Of a stretch of 64,000 nt of DNA, positions 32,760-46,500 are shown one piece after another. The first letter of the stretch is position 1. Each line of letters starts with the position of its first letter. Both the position numbers and the translations under genes were made by a program. The DNA is taken from contig JANBVO010000048.1 of NCBI GenBank assembly GCA_030052745.1, positions 205,801 through 269,800 of the forward strand, read 5' to 3'. The notes beneath the pieces are model-generated. The model had not been told where the DNA came from, did not search any database, and saw only the letters and a list, made by a program, of their open reading frames with translations. The DNA is from Pleurostoma richardsiae (lineage: Eukaryota; Ascomycota; Sordariomycetes; Calosphaeriales; Pleurostomataceae).

Positions 32760-34519
32760 ACGAAGAGAGTTGATTGAATCTGACGGGAGGTAAAATTACT
32801 ATTCAAAAGTATCCGGTCTACCCTATCATCTTTACGCGTTTTTTATGTCAGACGCGTATTCTTTTGTATTACCCTTTCTTCTTAAAATTACTATAATTTA
32901 GCTAAATGACGTTTAAATTACGTGCTTTTGGTATTGAAATATCTAAAAATCACCTAAGAGGTTATGAATTTAGTTTAATTGTTCGTACGGCTATAGTGGT
33001 TACTGTAGTATGCGGTATAAGTTAACGTAAAGTAGCTGTTAAGTTTAGTACGACGTGTTTAATAGTTTAAGATACATTTTATTATTAGAAAAAAAATAAA
33101 TCTTTCAACTCTAAACTTCGAACAAGGCGTCCGTATAAATTAAACAGGAGGTAAAAGAAGTATATTATCTCTTTATTAAAAAAAACCGTAAGATTACTTA
33201 TATAATTATTTTAGACGCGATAGAGAATTTTATATTTTAAATTGATTATCTGTAAAATCTTATAACGTTATAACTAGAGGAAATAACGTATTATAAAGAA
33301 AATTCTTATCTTTAAAGAAATAATAAAGTAAAAGTTTAAGTTTATTATTTAGTAATTGTTAATTATTAAATAATTAATATAAGTAAGAAGTTTATTTACG
33401 TAGTACTTTTAAAGTTTAATTTAAAGTATATAAACATATTCTACGGATAAATTTACAGCGTAAAATTCTATTACTAATCTAATTACTTAGTTCTTTCGTT
33501 TTACTTTTAAAAAATTTAATAAAGATTTCGTAAACTTTAAAAACTATATAAAGGTTAATATTTTGATTATAATATAAGTAATGATTTAAATAAAAAGAAG
33601 GAATTTTTTAATTATTATATAACAAAATAAAACTTTTAAACGTAATAAGTTTACTTTTTAAAGTTATATATAAGCTTTAAAAGAAGGTATATTACTTTAT
33701 TACAATAAAATAAAGTATTTTTAATAAAATAACGTAAGAATTTATATATTTAAAAAAGCTATAAAATAACTTCTAAAATATAATATAATCTTAATTAATT
33801 AACTTCTTTATAATCTAGATTCTAACTTTATTAAATACATTTAAAAAGTAATAAAAATATAATTATATAGATTATTCTTTAATTTATAAAATCTTAAAGG
33901 GAATAAACTAGATATTACGTATTTTAAGTAATATCTAAGATTTACGTAAGAAATTATTCCTTAAAACTTAGTTAATACTTTAATTCAGTTTATACTACGT
34001 AGATTTAAAGTAGTGAAAAAGGTATATAATTAATATATTAAATATTAAAGCTTAAGTCTTTAACTTTATACTATATATATTTATATAATTTTTAAGTTTA
34101 AATTAGTTAAACAATTAAATATCTTCTTATAATAGTTAAAGGAAAAAAATTAAGAATAAGTAAAGTAAACTAGAGACTTTTAAATAATACTTTTTAATTA
34201 TAATTACTATAATATTAACTAATAAAATTTTAAGTTAATTGAATAATAAACTTATTTATGTAGAACTTACGATTTAAAAATAATTTAAAATTAACTTTAT
34301 TTTATATTAAAATTAAAATTATTAAACGTATTAATATTTAAATTTATTAAGTAATATTTCTTATAATATATTTTTATATATGTAACGTTTTTTTAATCTT
34401 TTTAATGAAATTATAAAACGAACGAATAAGAAAAAAAGAAACTATACCGTTTTTAAAGTTTAAAAATAAAGAAAAAAAATAAAAAAATAAAAGAAATAAT
34501 AACTTATAAAGGAAGAAAA

Positions 34520-34690
34520 TTAACAACTTACTACAATAAATTAAAGCTTATTACTTAAGTTAATACGTAGGTAATCAAGACTAACTACGTAGAAGTTTAC
34601 ATAAACTAAAATATAACGTTCAAGTTAAGATATTAAGTACTGTAAGCGTAATAAGGATATTAGTAATTAGTCCTTAAAAAAGGTTGGTTT
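34520..34690 (+). repeat. LTR-like repeat, family 1, copy 1
   Basis: Closely matches 43271-43400: the shared text runs from ctacaataa through the tcaag.cta/gact..gt motif to the 'acgttcaagtta.gatatta' block. This copy is more mutated and may be truncated at its right end. Confidence 0.65.
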
Positions 34691-34999
34691 CTATTAATAG
34701 ATAGAATTGTTATGTGTCTAAGAAAAAACTAGAGCCAGGCCCGACTATAGGTTAAAGGCTAAGGGCCCCGGGAGTAGGGCTCTGGCGTTCTGCCGGGCAG
34801 TAAGCTAATTCTTACCTTACTTTTAAGTCCTATTTAATCTATACGTGACTTTTGGGGCCTAAGGGCTAAAGGCCCTACTGGCTACGGCTAGCTAATGGGA
34901 GCCCCCTACGGCTCCCGTAGTAAGTGCCGGGCTTTAAAACTATCGTCGTCTTCGACGATTACTTAAATAAGAAAAAGTAAAGCTATTCCTACTTGCTAG

Positions 35000-35760
35000 C
35001 CTTTAGGGTCTTTCCGTTCTTAAATCGTCGGTAAAATAAGTTCTTAAACGGTTTAAATTTAATCGCTTAAAGAAAGTTTAATTATACGCTTAATTCAATG
35101 ATATTTCCTAGGCCTTTTAATTACTTAATTAGTAGGCCTTTTAACGCGTTTCCGACCGCGTTTTCCTATTAATTTTACTTATTTTCCTAAACGTTATTTA
35201 TAGGCCGTAATAACTTTCCGAGCGTACGAAAGTTTTTCTATTAACTTCTAATAGTTATCTTTAGCTCTATATTCTTTCTAACGTATTAGATATTCTTTCT
35301 TAGTTTTCTTGATTTTAAACTTATAATCTATAATACGTTTAATTTCGTATACCTTACCGTTAATTTTCGAATCGTTAGAGTAGTTTTCTTCTATAAAGTT
35401 AAACGGTAATAATCGTCGATTAAAGAAATCGTTAAAATAAGTATATAAAATTAGATACTAAACGTTAATTACGGAATAAATTTGAATATTATAAAGAAAT
35501 TCGAGTTCGTAAACTAAAGACGTTACTATACGTTTAATCGTATAAAGGTTTTCTCGCCGAAAGATTTTCTTTTAGTTTACTTTATTTTTTATTTTATAAA
35601 TTTTTCTAAACGTTAACTAAACTTAATCTCTTTCTTTAAATTTAACTTAACGGTAAATAATATTATATCGTCGTTTCGTAATTACGACGGATAAGTTTAT
35701 TATAAATTAAATATTATGCCGTAAATACTTTCTTATAAATCGGATATTAATAACTATTAT
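35000..35760 (-). mobile_element. Chromodomain Ty3/Gypsy relic, 3' part
   Basis: The minus strand between about 35430 and 35190 reads as the C-terminal part of a chromovirus integrase followed by a chromodomain: VYEIKRI.D.K, YLIR*KEY (stop in place of Trp in the conserved YLVRWKGY motif), then NY*K. Upstream coding sequence is cut off by the inverted LTR-like repeat at 35780. Many stops make it non-functional. Confidence 0.75.
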
Positions 35761-35779
35761 AATACTTTAAATGCTCCTT

Positions 35780-36003
35780 TAGGAAACACTTGGATTTATT
35801 TAGCACGTAAAGCGTTAAGCTTAACCTTATATAAAGTAGGCTTAGCAGATAGATATTTTAAATAAAGAATTAAGCTTTTACTACTATATTACTTAATATT
35901 TTAACTTAAACGTCATGCTTTAATCTATATAAACTTCTACGTAATTAGTTTTAACTACCTACGTACTAACTTAAATAATAAGCCCTAACTTATTGTAATA
36001 AAT
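35780..36003 (-). repeat. LTR-like repeat, family 1, copy 2 (inverted)
   Basis: Aligns with the reverse complement of 43271-43519 over its whole length (for example 'ccttatataaagta.gct.agcagatagatat'). It interrupts the chromovirus relic on its left, so it is probably a solo LTR inserted later. Confidence 0.75.
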
Positions 36004-36692
36004 AGTATTTATAATTAGTATTGAATTAATTCTTTCTTTAGTTTCGTTATTTTGGGAAAAATAACCTTCTTATATTAGAATTAGTTATTATAAACAATTA
36101 CGTCGATAGTAATAATTTAAAAGACGTTAAACGTAATAATATTTATTACTAAAACAATATTTAATACTATTATTATATAACCGACTTAATAACTATTATT
36201 TCTATAACATTAATTCGTTTATTCAGTTAATTAATAATTCGATAAACGTAATAGTTTTTATAATTAAATTTACGATTTAAGTTAAATTATTAAACTATCG
36301 ACTAAAAATAATAATAGGAACGTTATTATTAATGAGGTAATTAATAGTAATACTTATTAAATAATTATTTTATAATTACTTTATACTTATAACTTATTAA
36401 ATTTAAAGAAGTTTACGTTTATATTTAAGATAACTAATAAACGGTTAACGCTATAACTATCTTTAACGCCGACTGAGTTAGATTTAAAGTTATAACTTCT
36501 TTATCGGTAAATTTAAAAGGAAGTAGTTATTTATTTAAGGCTATAAAGAAATTAAAATAATTTCGAAACGTACTTTTTACGGAAGACGACGAGAAAACTA
36601 AATAAACTATCGAAGCCACTTTAATTACCTTTCGGTATTTCGAAAAATAAGAGTAAATTAAGAATCTACCGTTTAACCTTATAGAAGGACCT

Positions 36693-37095
36693 TGTAACGA
36701 TCTAAGTATCCCTTAAGGTAGGTAACCAGGTTAGGAGCTTTATATTATCAGAGAGGAAAGGGCGTACACTAAGGTAAATACTTAGATCGTAGCTATTAAA
36801 ACTTAGTACAGGAATTAATTACTGGAAAGTTAATCTCTCTAGGAAGTTTTAAGCTATAAAATAAGTATAGTCTTATATAGACAATTTAATTTCCCTAGAT
36901 CACTTCTACGGTTCCTTAGATTACTATAATCTAAGTAATCCGTTCTATATAATAAGTAATCTAGGATCCCTTAGATCATCGTAATCTAAGTGATTTATTC
37001 TTATCTTATCTACTCGTAACCCGTAGTTCTGTCGTTTTTAACCGCCAGGCCTATTACCTAAGGGATGGCTGGCGTTATGGCCGTAATACGATATT
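36693..37095 (-). repeat. LTR of the central chromovirus relic (3' LTR)
   Basis: Begins tgtaacgatctaagtatccc. The same start recurs in mutated form at about 43185-43270, which flanks the other end of the element. Internal direct repeats of a 'ccttagat.a...taatctaagt' unit are visible (36895-36995). The right limit is approximate. Confidence 0.65.
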
Positions 37096-40000
37096 CTTTT
37101 TTTAAGATCGATGTCCTAGAAACTTAATATTTTAAATACTTAAATATTACTTAGTAAATCTTAAAACTTTCTTCTTCATTTACGCGTAATATTAATATTA
37201 TATCGGGTCGCGTAGAGAAATCGAAATTAAAGAAAACTAAACAACGCCGTTTTCTCGCAGAAACGATTTCCTATATTAGTTTCGAAGTTATACTTTACTC
37301 TTTTCATAATAACCGTAAATAGAAATATAAGATAATTACGAACACAAAACGTTATAGTAAATACACTCGACGGAGTCGAAATTATAACAGATCGAAAGTA
37401 CTATTATCTTCTCGTAAGTAGCCACGCAGGTAGTTTCAAATAAAGATACTGACAATAATAATATCCTGGATTATTTAAAAATCGAAACGATTAAATACGG
37501 AGGAACGAAAAACTAAGGAAGTTCTTCGTTCTCGTTATAAAGATCTCTTTCGAACGTAAAAAGCTCTAGACAAAGTTTTAAGCTAGTTCGATCGTCTTCG
37601 GCGTCAACGTCGGTCGTTAGTAACAAAAGAAAGTAACATAGTTCGTCGGAATCTATAATTTTTAAATAAATTAGAAGAAAAAAATAGCGAAAGTCCGAAA
37701 CGGTAATTAGAACGTAAACTAACGGTATTTTAGACGTAGTAAATTAGGCTACGATTTTATCTAATAATATCGAAAGATAAATCGGTTAAGATTTCTTCGG
37801 TAAAACTCTTATATTAATTTTTAGTAATTTTAAAAGTTCGTAAAAGGTTCTTATATATTTTTACTATCGTCGTAACCTTTCTATTTAACTAAATATTTTA
37901 CTATTCGTTTTTCTTATTTTATATTTAAGATCTATTCGATTTCGTATTTATATTTTAAGTCGATATCGAAATCTTCGTCTTATACTATAATTCTTTTTAA
38001 AGTAAGTTCGAGTAAGGAAATATAAAAAATAAAGTATATCTTCGTATAAGGTAGTAGTTTTAATTCGTAATTATTATTCGAGATTTTAATCTTGATTTTA
38101 AAAGGTCTTAATTTTTTATAGTCTAATTTATCGTTTAATCTCTTAGTTTTAATATTTTATCGAAATAAGTAAACTCTATTTCCTTCTTTTAAAAATAGTC
38201 CCTTTATTTTTTTCTTATTATAGTAGAGTATTATTTTAACTTTAACAAAGGAAAGTTTTTTTTTTAAGGAATAATATAAGGATTATAAATCTTCTACCGT
38301 AAATTTAGCTTTTTTTAACTTAAGTCCTTTTAATATTAAGTAATTAAGTGTTAATTATAATTTATAGTTAACGTAAAATAAGTTTTATTTTATCGATTTT
38401 AATATTAATATATTATATACGAACTATATTAATAATAAGAATATAACTTAATTATTTTATTAATAGTTAACGTAATATCGTAAGTATTATTTAAGTATTT
38501 AATTAATTCGTTCTATTTGTTTGTTCGTTTATAAGTAATAAGTTGTAGATATTTTTTACTTAATTCTAAAGTATACTATAAGAAATTATTAAAATTTCGA
38601 AGTAAAAAGTTTATTTCGATCTGAGATTACTTTTTTAAGTAGTCTGTAGTTTACGATTATAATTCAGTTAAAAGTATATACGAAGTTTTTTATATTACTT
38701 AATTTTTTATATAATAAAAAATAAGCGTATTTAGTAAGTTTATTAACGATAACGAAAATACTATCGTATTTAACTTATATTAATAGTTCTTTTAACGGAA
38801 ATAGTTTAATAATAAAATCCTAAGATATTAATTCTTATAGTTAATTTAATATAAGTAATAGTTATAATTTTCCGTATAATTTATATCTATTAATCTTTAT
38901 TTTATTATACGTATCGTAGTTCTTAATATATCCTTTAATTTTTATAGTAAGTTTTAAGTAATTATAACGTCGTTTAATCTTTTAAAATATCTTAGTTATT
39001 TTTAGGTATTTATATTTTATAGTATTATAATATCGGCGTATAAGTTCTTTTTATAGTATTAGAAGTACGTAAATCTTCTTCTTATATATATATACGTTTC
39101 TTTTCTTTTAAATATTAATATTAATTAGTAATTCCTTTTTATAAGCTTAAAATAACTTATAGTACTAATTATCTGTATCTTCAATTTTTATAGTAATACT
39201 AATGTTTCGTTAGTTTTATTACAATATTCCGTTTAATTCTTAAAGTAATAATACGTACGATTTCAATAATATTTCCTAGTAGTAATCTAGTTTTCTACTA
39301 AATACGTTTACTTTATCGTTTTCTAATCCTTTACGGTATATAATTTAGAAGTTAAATTCTAAAAGTTTTTCCGACTATTTAATTTATCTTTTATTAAGTT
39401 CTTTAATTGTAGTAAAGTAAGTAAGATTCTTATAATCTATATAAATCGTAACTTCGTATATCGATTTATTAAGGTATCGTTTTTATTTTCTAAATACTTC
39501 GATAATAATTATAAATTCTTTATTGTATATAAAGTAGTTTAACTTTAATCCGTATAGTTTTTTAAAAAAAAATACTATTAAATATAGTCGTTTTTCCTTA
39601 TCTCTTTATTTTAATTATTTTCTTAAAACGTAATTAGATACGTTTATTTTAACTTTGAATAACTTTATTAGATTTAAGTTTATATATATAAGGTCCTCTA
39701 ATATCTTATTTTTTAAAATATTAAAGGCTTCTTATTATTTTAGTTCCTATATAAAAGTCTATAGTTCTTTTTTAGTAAGATCGGTAAGAGGTTTAACGAT
39801 TAACTTATAATTCTTAATAAACTGTCTGTAGAAATTAAGAAATCTTAGAAATCCTTTGACTTTTCGAACATTCGTTGGTATCGACTAGTTTTTAACTACG
39901 GTAATCTTAAATACTTACATTTATATTAACGAAAGTATAATAATATATTTTAGGAAATCGATTTTTTATATATAAAATATTTTTTTTAAGGTTAATTAAT

Positions 40001-43000
40001 AAATTAACGTCTTATAATATTTATAGTACTTAGTAAACGTATTTCTTATATTCTTTTAACGTCTTAGAATATATAAAGATATCGTCTAAATATATAATAA
40101 TAAAAATATCGAAAAACTATCGGAGTACGTAGTTAATTATACTTTAGAAGGTAACGAATACGTTAGTAAGTTCGAAGGATATAACGAAGTACTCGTAATG
40201 TTCGAATCGAGTTCTAAACGTTATCTTCTATTCTTCTCTTTTTTTAATACGAATAAGGTTATATATTCCGAATATATTAAGCGCGGTAAACTAATTAACT
40301 CCGTATAATCGATTTTATAGTTTTAATATTAAAAGTAAAGGATATCGATTTTTAATAATGATATTATTAAGTTATCTATAATTTATATATAATCGTAGGT
40401 TTTTTTTTTTCCGGAGTACGAAAAATATAAAGTATTTTACGAATAATATTGAAAGTCGTATATATTCTTTCTTAAAGTTTTTATTAAAGTATCTTTTTAA
40501 TACTTATAGTTTAATTTCGTTTAATACATAAATCTTATAAAACTTTAATATCGTCTTTAGTTTTAAAAGTATTTCGTAGTCTTATTTATTATATAAAAGT
40601 AGTTTTATTTCGAACTCTAGTTAAAATATCTTTTCGTAAACTAGGTATTTTAACGGAATACCGTCGAAACGATTCGCCTTTATTCCTTTCGTATAAAGTA
40701 ACTATTTATTATTACTTACTTCCGTAACCTATCATTACTATTTTAAACTATAAATAACTATTATTAATTTTACCCGGCCGGTAGTTTATTTTATTTAAAA
40801 GTTATATTCTTTTAATTAAAGTATTCCTAGTATTATTTAATGTTCGATTATATTAATAATATCGAAGATAATAAAGGTAATATATCCTTCGATCGTAACT
40901 TAAAAGTATATAGTTTTCTTATTAACTAGTTCGTTTCCGTAAGAAACGAACTATCTTTTTACGCTATATAATTAATATAGTCGTTCTTTTTTTTTCTAAA
41001 GTATTTTATACTTATTTATAACAATTAAAGATACGAAATTCCCTTACGCTTTACTATTTATTATAACGTTAAACGTCTACTAATTAATTCTAACGAATAT
41101 CTTTAATAATCGAAAAATATCAGCTTTTATCTCGTTTAAGAACCTATAAGATTCTTCCGTTTATCGGTTCTTTATAAACGGTTATCGTCGTTTTTTATTT
41201 CTCCGTCTTATGTAAACGATTCGTTACTATTTATTTAATCTAATAGATTTTATCGTACTATCTAGTATTTTTACTTTAAATCTAATAGGTAATAATATTT
41301 ATCTTTAATAAGGTTTTATTTTATTTTCTAAAATATCTTTATTATCGAAAGTCGATTTTCGATCTTAAAAGTTCTTCGTAATGTTTACGTAAAATAACTT
41401 TAAGAATATTATCGATATTATTTTACGATCTTCTAGGAGACGTAGTTTATACATTAAAGAGTTTTATAATTTTATAGTTTAGCGTTTAGTAGTTCGTACT
41501 TAAAAAAATAATATTTACTTTAAATAAATATAACGTAATTCGTATATTAATCAAGTAGTTATTATAAAACCTATTATACGAGTTTTATCTGATAATAAAT
41601 TTAAGAAATAGATTGATATTTTAATTGAAAAAAGAAAAATCTATAGTAAGATTTTTTTTTAAATATTTATAATATAAGTTTTCTAAATATAAAACTTATA
41701 AGATCCGTTTATAATATTAATATTTTAAATATATCCGGTAGTTGTTTTTAAATTTTAATTAATACGTTTAAAGTTTATTAATAATTATTCTTAGTATTTT
41801 TCCTTCGATATATACTTTCTTATTACTTCTTACGTCGTCGAGGTAATTATAAAGTTATTATCGTTAAGTATAAAATAAGTATAAGCTAAACTTTAATAAG
41901 GATTTAAAGAAGGTAAATGTTAACATATCGTATTATTTTTAAAGGTCCTATATAATTTATCCCTTAAGTTGTTTTAGTAAAGAGAAAGTACTATAATAAA
42001 GCGGATTATTTCCTTCGTTTTTTTCTTAAAGTAAGTAGAAACTTACTTTTTTAGTAGTAACGAAAGTTCGTCGTTTTCTTAATCAACTTAAATATTATTT
42101 AACGTTTTCTTTATTATCTCTATATATAATATAATTATTATTATAATAGTTAGTTTAATTAAAAATTTTATACTTAGCTTATATATTATTAATATTTTAA
42201 CGTAGTTCAAGTACTTTTTAATATCGTTTTTTAAAGTATTATCAGACGAAATATCTTTCCTTTCTATAATTATAACATTTTCGGAGTCTTTTAATTTTTT
42301 AAGTAACGTTTAGTTTTATAGGTTTATTATGAGATTTATATATCGTATTTTTAAGTTGTCTTTAGTAAGTAACTTTTTTTTTAATTAGTAGTATAGCGGT
42401 TATTTAGTTTTTATCTAGACGTTTTCTCTATACGTCGTTTATATAGTCGATTATCGATTCGTATAATTATATTAACGAATTTTATAAGTATTTCGAGACG
42501 ATTTAATTTTATAAATTCGTTTTTAACGTCGTTTTTAAGTTCTATATAGTAGTAGTTTATTAAGGGTTCGTCGTCTTATTTTAACTTAAATATAATTTAG
42601 TAGAATTTAACGGTATATTCCGAAATTAATCTTTTTTATTAAAAATTAACTAGTTAATATTTAGTGGTTCGTTCTTTATTAAAGTCTCCGAAAGCTCCCT
42701 TAAGGGTTTCTTCGAACTTATCGTATTTCTTAAAGATACGATTAGTTTTAATCTTTCGGTTGTCTTAATTATTATTCTTTAAATAGTTACGAAGAATAAG
42801 TTCGAACTAATTTAAAGCGTTTCTTAAAAGTTAATTAAAGGTAAAAAGTACTTTATTGTAATTATAAAAGAAGTTTCCTTTATATCGTTTAAAGTAAATT
42901 CTTATTTAGGTAAGGAATCCGCGTAATTTTCTTTTAATCTCGTCGTAAAGTTCTAACTTATTAAGTTTAATAAGTCCTTTTCTTCTTCTTTAATAGGTTT

Positions 43001-43184
43001 AAAATATAACGACTTCGTTACGAAGGCGATTAAATTCGTTTAATATATCTTAAGAAATTACTGTATTAGAAGTTAAAAAAGGAAGTTTTAAAGTAGAAGT
43101 AGAAACCGTAAATATTTAAAGGATTATAACTATAAAACGATATTATTTAACGGTATGTAGTTAACTTTCTAAATAAAAGTAATT
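37096..43184 (-). mobile_element. Chromodomain Ty3/Gypsy retrotransposon relic
   Basis: The pol order of Ty3/Gypsy is readable on the minus strand despite many stops. Reverse transcriptase: YLDDIFIYSKTL at about 40100-40060. RNase H: YKNLTYFTT.KEL near 39450-39390. Integrase: VISDRNKLFTSKF followed by the S..YY..TNKQIERIN block at 38640-38490. Chromodomain: KYLVK*KGYDDSK at about 37905-37865. Protease and gag should lie at 40.5-43 kb but are too decayed to mark. The element is bounded by the LTR at 36693 and the LTR fragment at 43185, giving roughly 6.5 kb. The chromodomain suggests integration into heterochromatin. The relic is non-functional. Confidence 0.87.
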
Positions 43185-43270
43185 AACGTATAACGATCTA
43201 AATATTTTTTAAAGTAAGTAATTAAGTTAAGAGTTTTATATTATTAAAAAAGAAAAAACGTATATTAAAA
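43185..43270 (-). repeat. Truncated 5' LTR of the central chromovirus relic
   Basis: Matches the first 90 bases of the LTR at 36693 in mutated form (aacgatctaaatat, gttttatattatta, aaatactt). It is cut off by the family-1 repeat that starts at 43271. Confidence 0.6.
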
Positions 43271-43519
43271 TAAATACTTTGCTACAATAAGTTAGTTCTT
43301 ATTGCTTAAGTTAGCACGCAGGCAGTCAAGATTGACTGCGTGGGAGTCTGCATAGACTAAAGCATGACGTTCAAGTTAGGATATTAGGTAATATAGTAGT
43401 AAGAGCTTGATTTTCTATTTGGGATATCTATCTGCTAGGCTTACTTTATATAAGGCTAGGCTTGACGCCTTACGTACTAGACAGGTCTAGGTATTCTTTA
43501 GGGGAACACTTAAAGTATT
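43271..43519 (+). repeat. LTR-like repeat, family 1, copy 3 (least mutated)
   Basis: About 249 bp, starting gctacaataagttag and ending ggggaacactt. It is visibly less AT-shifted than its surroundings and than its two relatives at 34520 and 35780, so it is probably the youngest copy. It lies against the truncated LTR at 43185-43270. Confidence 0.7.
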
Positions 43520-46500
43520 ATAATATACCCTTATCTGAATAAAAAGAAAAACAACGCCCTAGTTATTTAATCTAACGAAATCCTCGCCTTACTTATCTTA
43601 TATTATGTTTCTTTCTTCTTACTAGTTTTATAACTCCTCGTTAAAGCTTATTAATTAATAATCGGGCTTAACTTTCTTTTTCTTACTTCCGTATTTATCA
43701 AAGCTATCCTCCGGAAGGCTACGTTTTATTATTAAAGTAGAAGTACTAGGAATTAATATCGTAGAGCTAATACCTCTTACCGATAGTTTCGATTTTAGCT
43801 TAAGCGCTTATTTAACTATAGAGGTAACTTCGTTAACGTTTCTTCGAAAAGTACGAATTTCGGCTTTTATTTTATTAAGGCGTACTACTACTCCGTTAAT
43901 ACTTTCAACTATATCGTATATTTTATTTATAGTTTTAACTTATGTTTATAGATTTTATATATTATTATCGTAGGTAGAGTTAAACTTCGTAACCTTCTTA
44001 TTAAAGTAGACGATGTTTTCGTTAATTATTTTAACTTCGCCGTTAAATTTTACTAAGTACCTTTTCGAAAAGCTCTTTTAATCGTTAAGATTTTTTTCGA
44101 AGCGTTTAACTTTATTCTCTGTATTTTTAACTTTTTTCTCAGTAGAAATTACTTTATTTTATAGTACTTTAATTATTTTTATTATATTAACGATTATATA
44201 TTCTATTATTATATTATAGTTAATATTCGACTATACCGTTATTACGTTAGGAATAGTTTAGATCGGAGTAATTTAAACGAAATTTAGACGTTTTAATTTA
44301 ATTAGTATTTTATTAATCCTTTCGTTAAAGCCGTATTTTACGTTATAATATTAAAATGTAAAAACTATCGTTTTAATAAGGAAGTATTAGTTATAGATTT
44401 TGTTTTCTTAGTAAGTAATTATAATTTTAACGAAGTTATTTTTAATACGGCGGATTATATTATTTTAAATATACGTTTTACTCGGAATATGTTTTTTATA
44501 GAAGGAATCGATTTTATTAAAAACGTAATTAAATAAAACAGTGTTATCGTTAATTTTAATATATATTTCTTTTATAATATTTTCTTTATCGTAGGATTTT
44601 TTTTTACCGTCGGTTTTTCTTTCTAGCTTAACTTTTAGGCCGTACGGTTTGGACTTATTAACGTTTTTATTATTAATCGTAAGACGGTTTAATTTTAAGC
44701 TGCGTTCGTTTGTTCTATCGTTTTTGTTGATATTGTTTTCATTTTTGTTATCGTTTTTATCTTTCTTCTCGTCTTTATTATCGTTTTTATCGTTATTTTT
44801 AACGTCGTTGTCGTTAGCGTTAGCGTTTCGAAGTTATAGTATGTTATCGACTTCGTAGGTATTGATTTCTTTAAATAATCGCGTAAAGTTATTCGGGATG
44901 CCGTTAGTTTCGACGGTAAGGTACTTTTCTATGACGGCTTAGATTACCGTTACGTCGTTAGTTAGGAATTCGATTTCTAGTTTTTTTAGTGCGGCGTTAT
45001 TGATTAGTTTGTCGATAAAGTTGGGTTTCTATTTGTACTAGGAAATAAGGAATTTTTAAGTTTATCTCGTTTTTAAAATTTAAGAGAGAATGTTATCGTA
45101 TAGATTTATATTATATTATTTGGGAACTTTAACGACTAATTAATCGTATTTAAAGACGTAAATTACGATCTTTTTATCTTTCTTTTATTTATTTTATAAG
45201 AAAATAAGTTAAATAAAATCTTCGTTTTCTTTAGTAAAAATATCGAGTTAGTCGTTAATTATAACGTAGTTTTTATTTATTATTACGTAGGTAGTAACGG
45301 TATTAAAATTTACTATCGTTATTATTTTTTATAAGGTAATATATTTAAAGTTAATAATGACGTTATTAACTTTATATTTACCGTTTTTAACTTATAAGTA
45401 GTTAAAGATGATCTATGAGTTTATATACGGTTTATATTAGAAATTAATGTTGAATTTTTTATTTATAATTTAATAAAACTAGACTAGATTATTTACTTTT
45501 TCGTTATATTATTCGGTTTTATCGGTATTCGTAATACGTAGTAAAGTATTTTCGAAGGTAATAATAAAAATCGGTTCGCTAGGTTTGTTAGTTAGTTATT
45601 CTTTTTAAACTTCTTCCGGTTTTTTTTTAATAAAAATAACTATAATAGTTTCTACGATTTTTTTAGTTTTTATTCGTTTATTAATTTCGTTTAGTAGTTT
45701 TGTTATTGTTATTTACTTCTTATAGCCCTTAGTAGTATCGATTTTTTTTCGTAGGTTTTTAAGTTTTCTTATGTTATTTTTAAGTTTTTCGATTAGTTTA
45801 CTATACTTTTCGTTTAGTTTATCTAGTTCGACGTATATTTTCTCGAGGTGATAGTACGAGTTTTCGGGATTTCGAGGATTGATAGGAATTTGTAGAAGGT
45901 TTCTTATATGTAAGTTTTAGTTTATATATTACGTTAAATTTTATTATGTTTAGCAGGTACGACGGCAAGGTTGATAGATACGTTGTTAAGGAGGTTTTTC
46001 GCGTCTTTAAGTATAATATTTGTCGGACGTATTATTAAGTTTGACGGATACGTCGTTATTGTTTAGAAAATATTAGGTTTTTCGGGAAAGGTAGTTTTAG
46101 CTAAGTTGTTAAAGGGAGGGATTTATGAAGGTATTAGGATTTTAAAATAAAGAAATTATCGGGTTAATCTGTCTTTTTAAGTAAGTATTAAATATCGGAT
46201 AAAAAATAAAGAGTTTTACGATTTTAGTTTAATAAATAAAAGATTATTTACGAAGAACGTTTTATTTATTTTTCGTTTTATTTAACTTTACTACTATTTA
46301 AGTTAATAAAGGGAAAATAATAAAGAAAAATCAACGATCGTTAGTAAATAGTTTAATTATTCGTATTGTTTTTTTTATATTAAACGGGAAGTATAGTAGT
46401 TTTTTAGTACGTTTAGTTAATTTTTTTAATATAATTAATATATAGGAAAACGATTTTAATATTCGACCTTAAGATTTTATCGATAAATTTATATTCGAAG

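Noticed and set aside
44649-44858. Plus-strand Leu/Ser/Phe-rich frame inside the AT block
   Set aside because: It is the shadow of a minus-strand Asn/Asp/Lys-rich relic. The hydrophobic composition is a product of AT bias.
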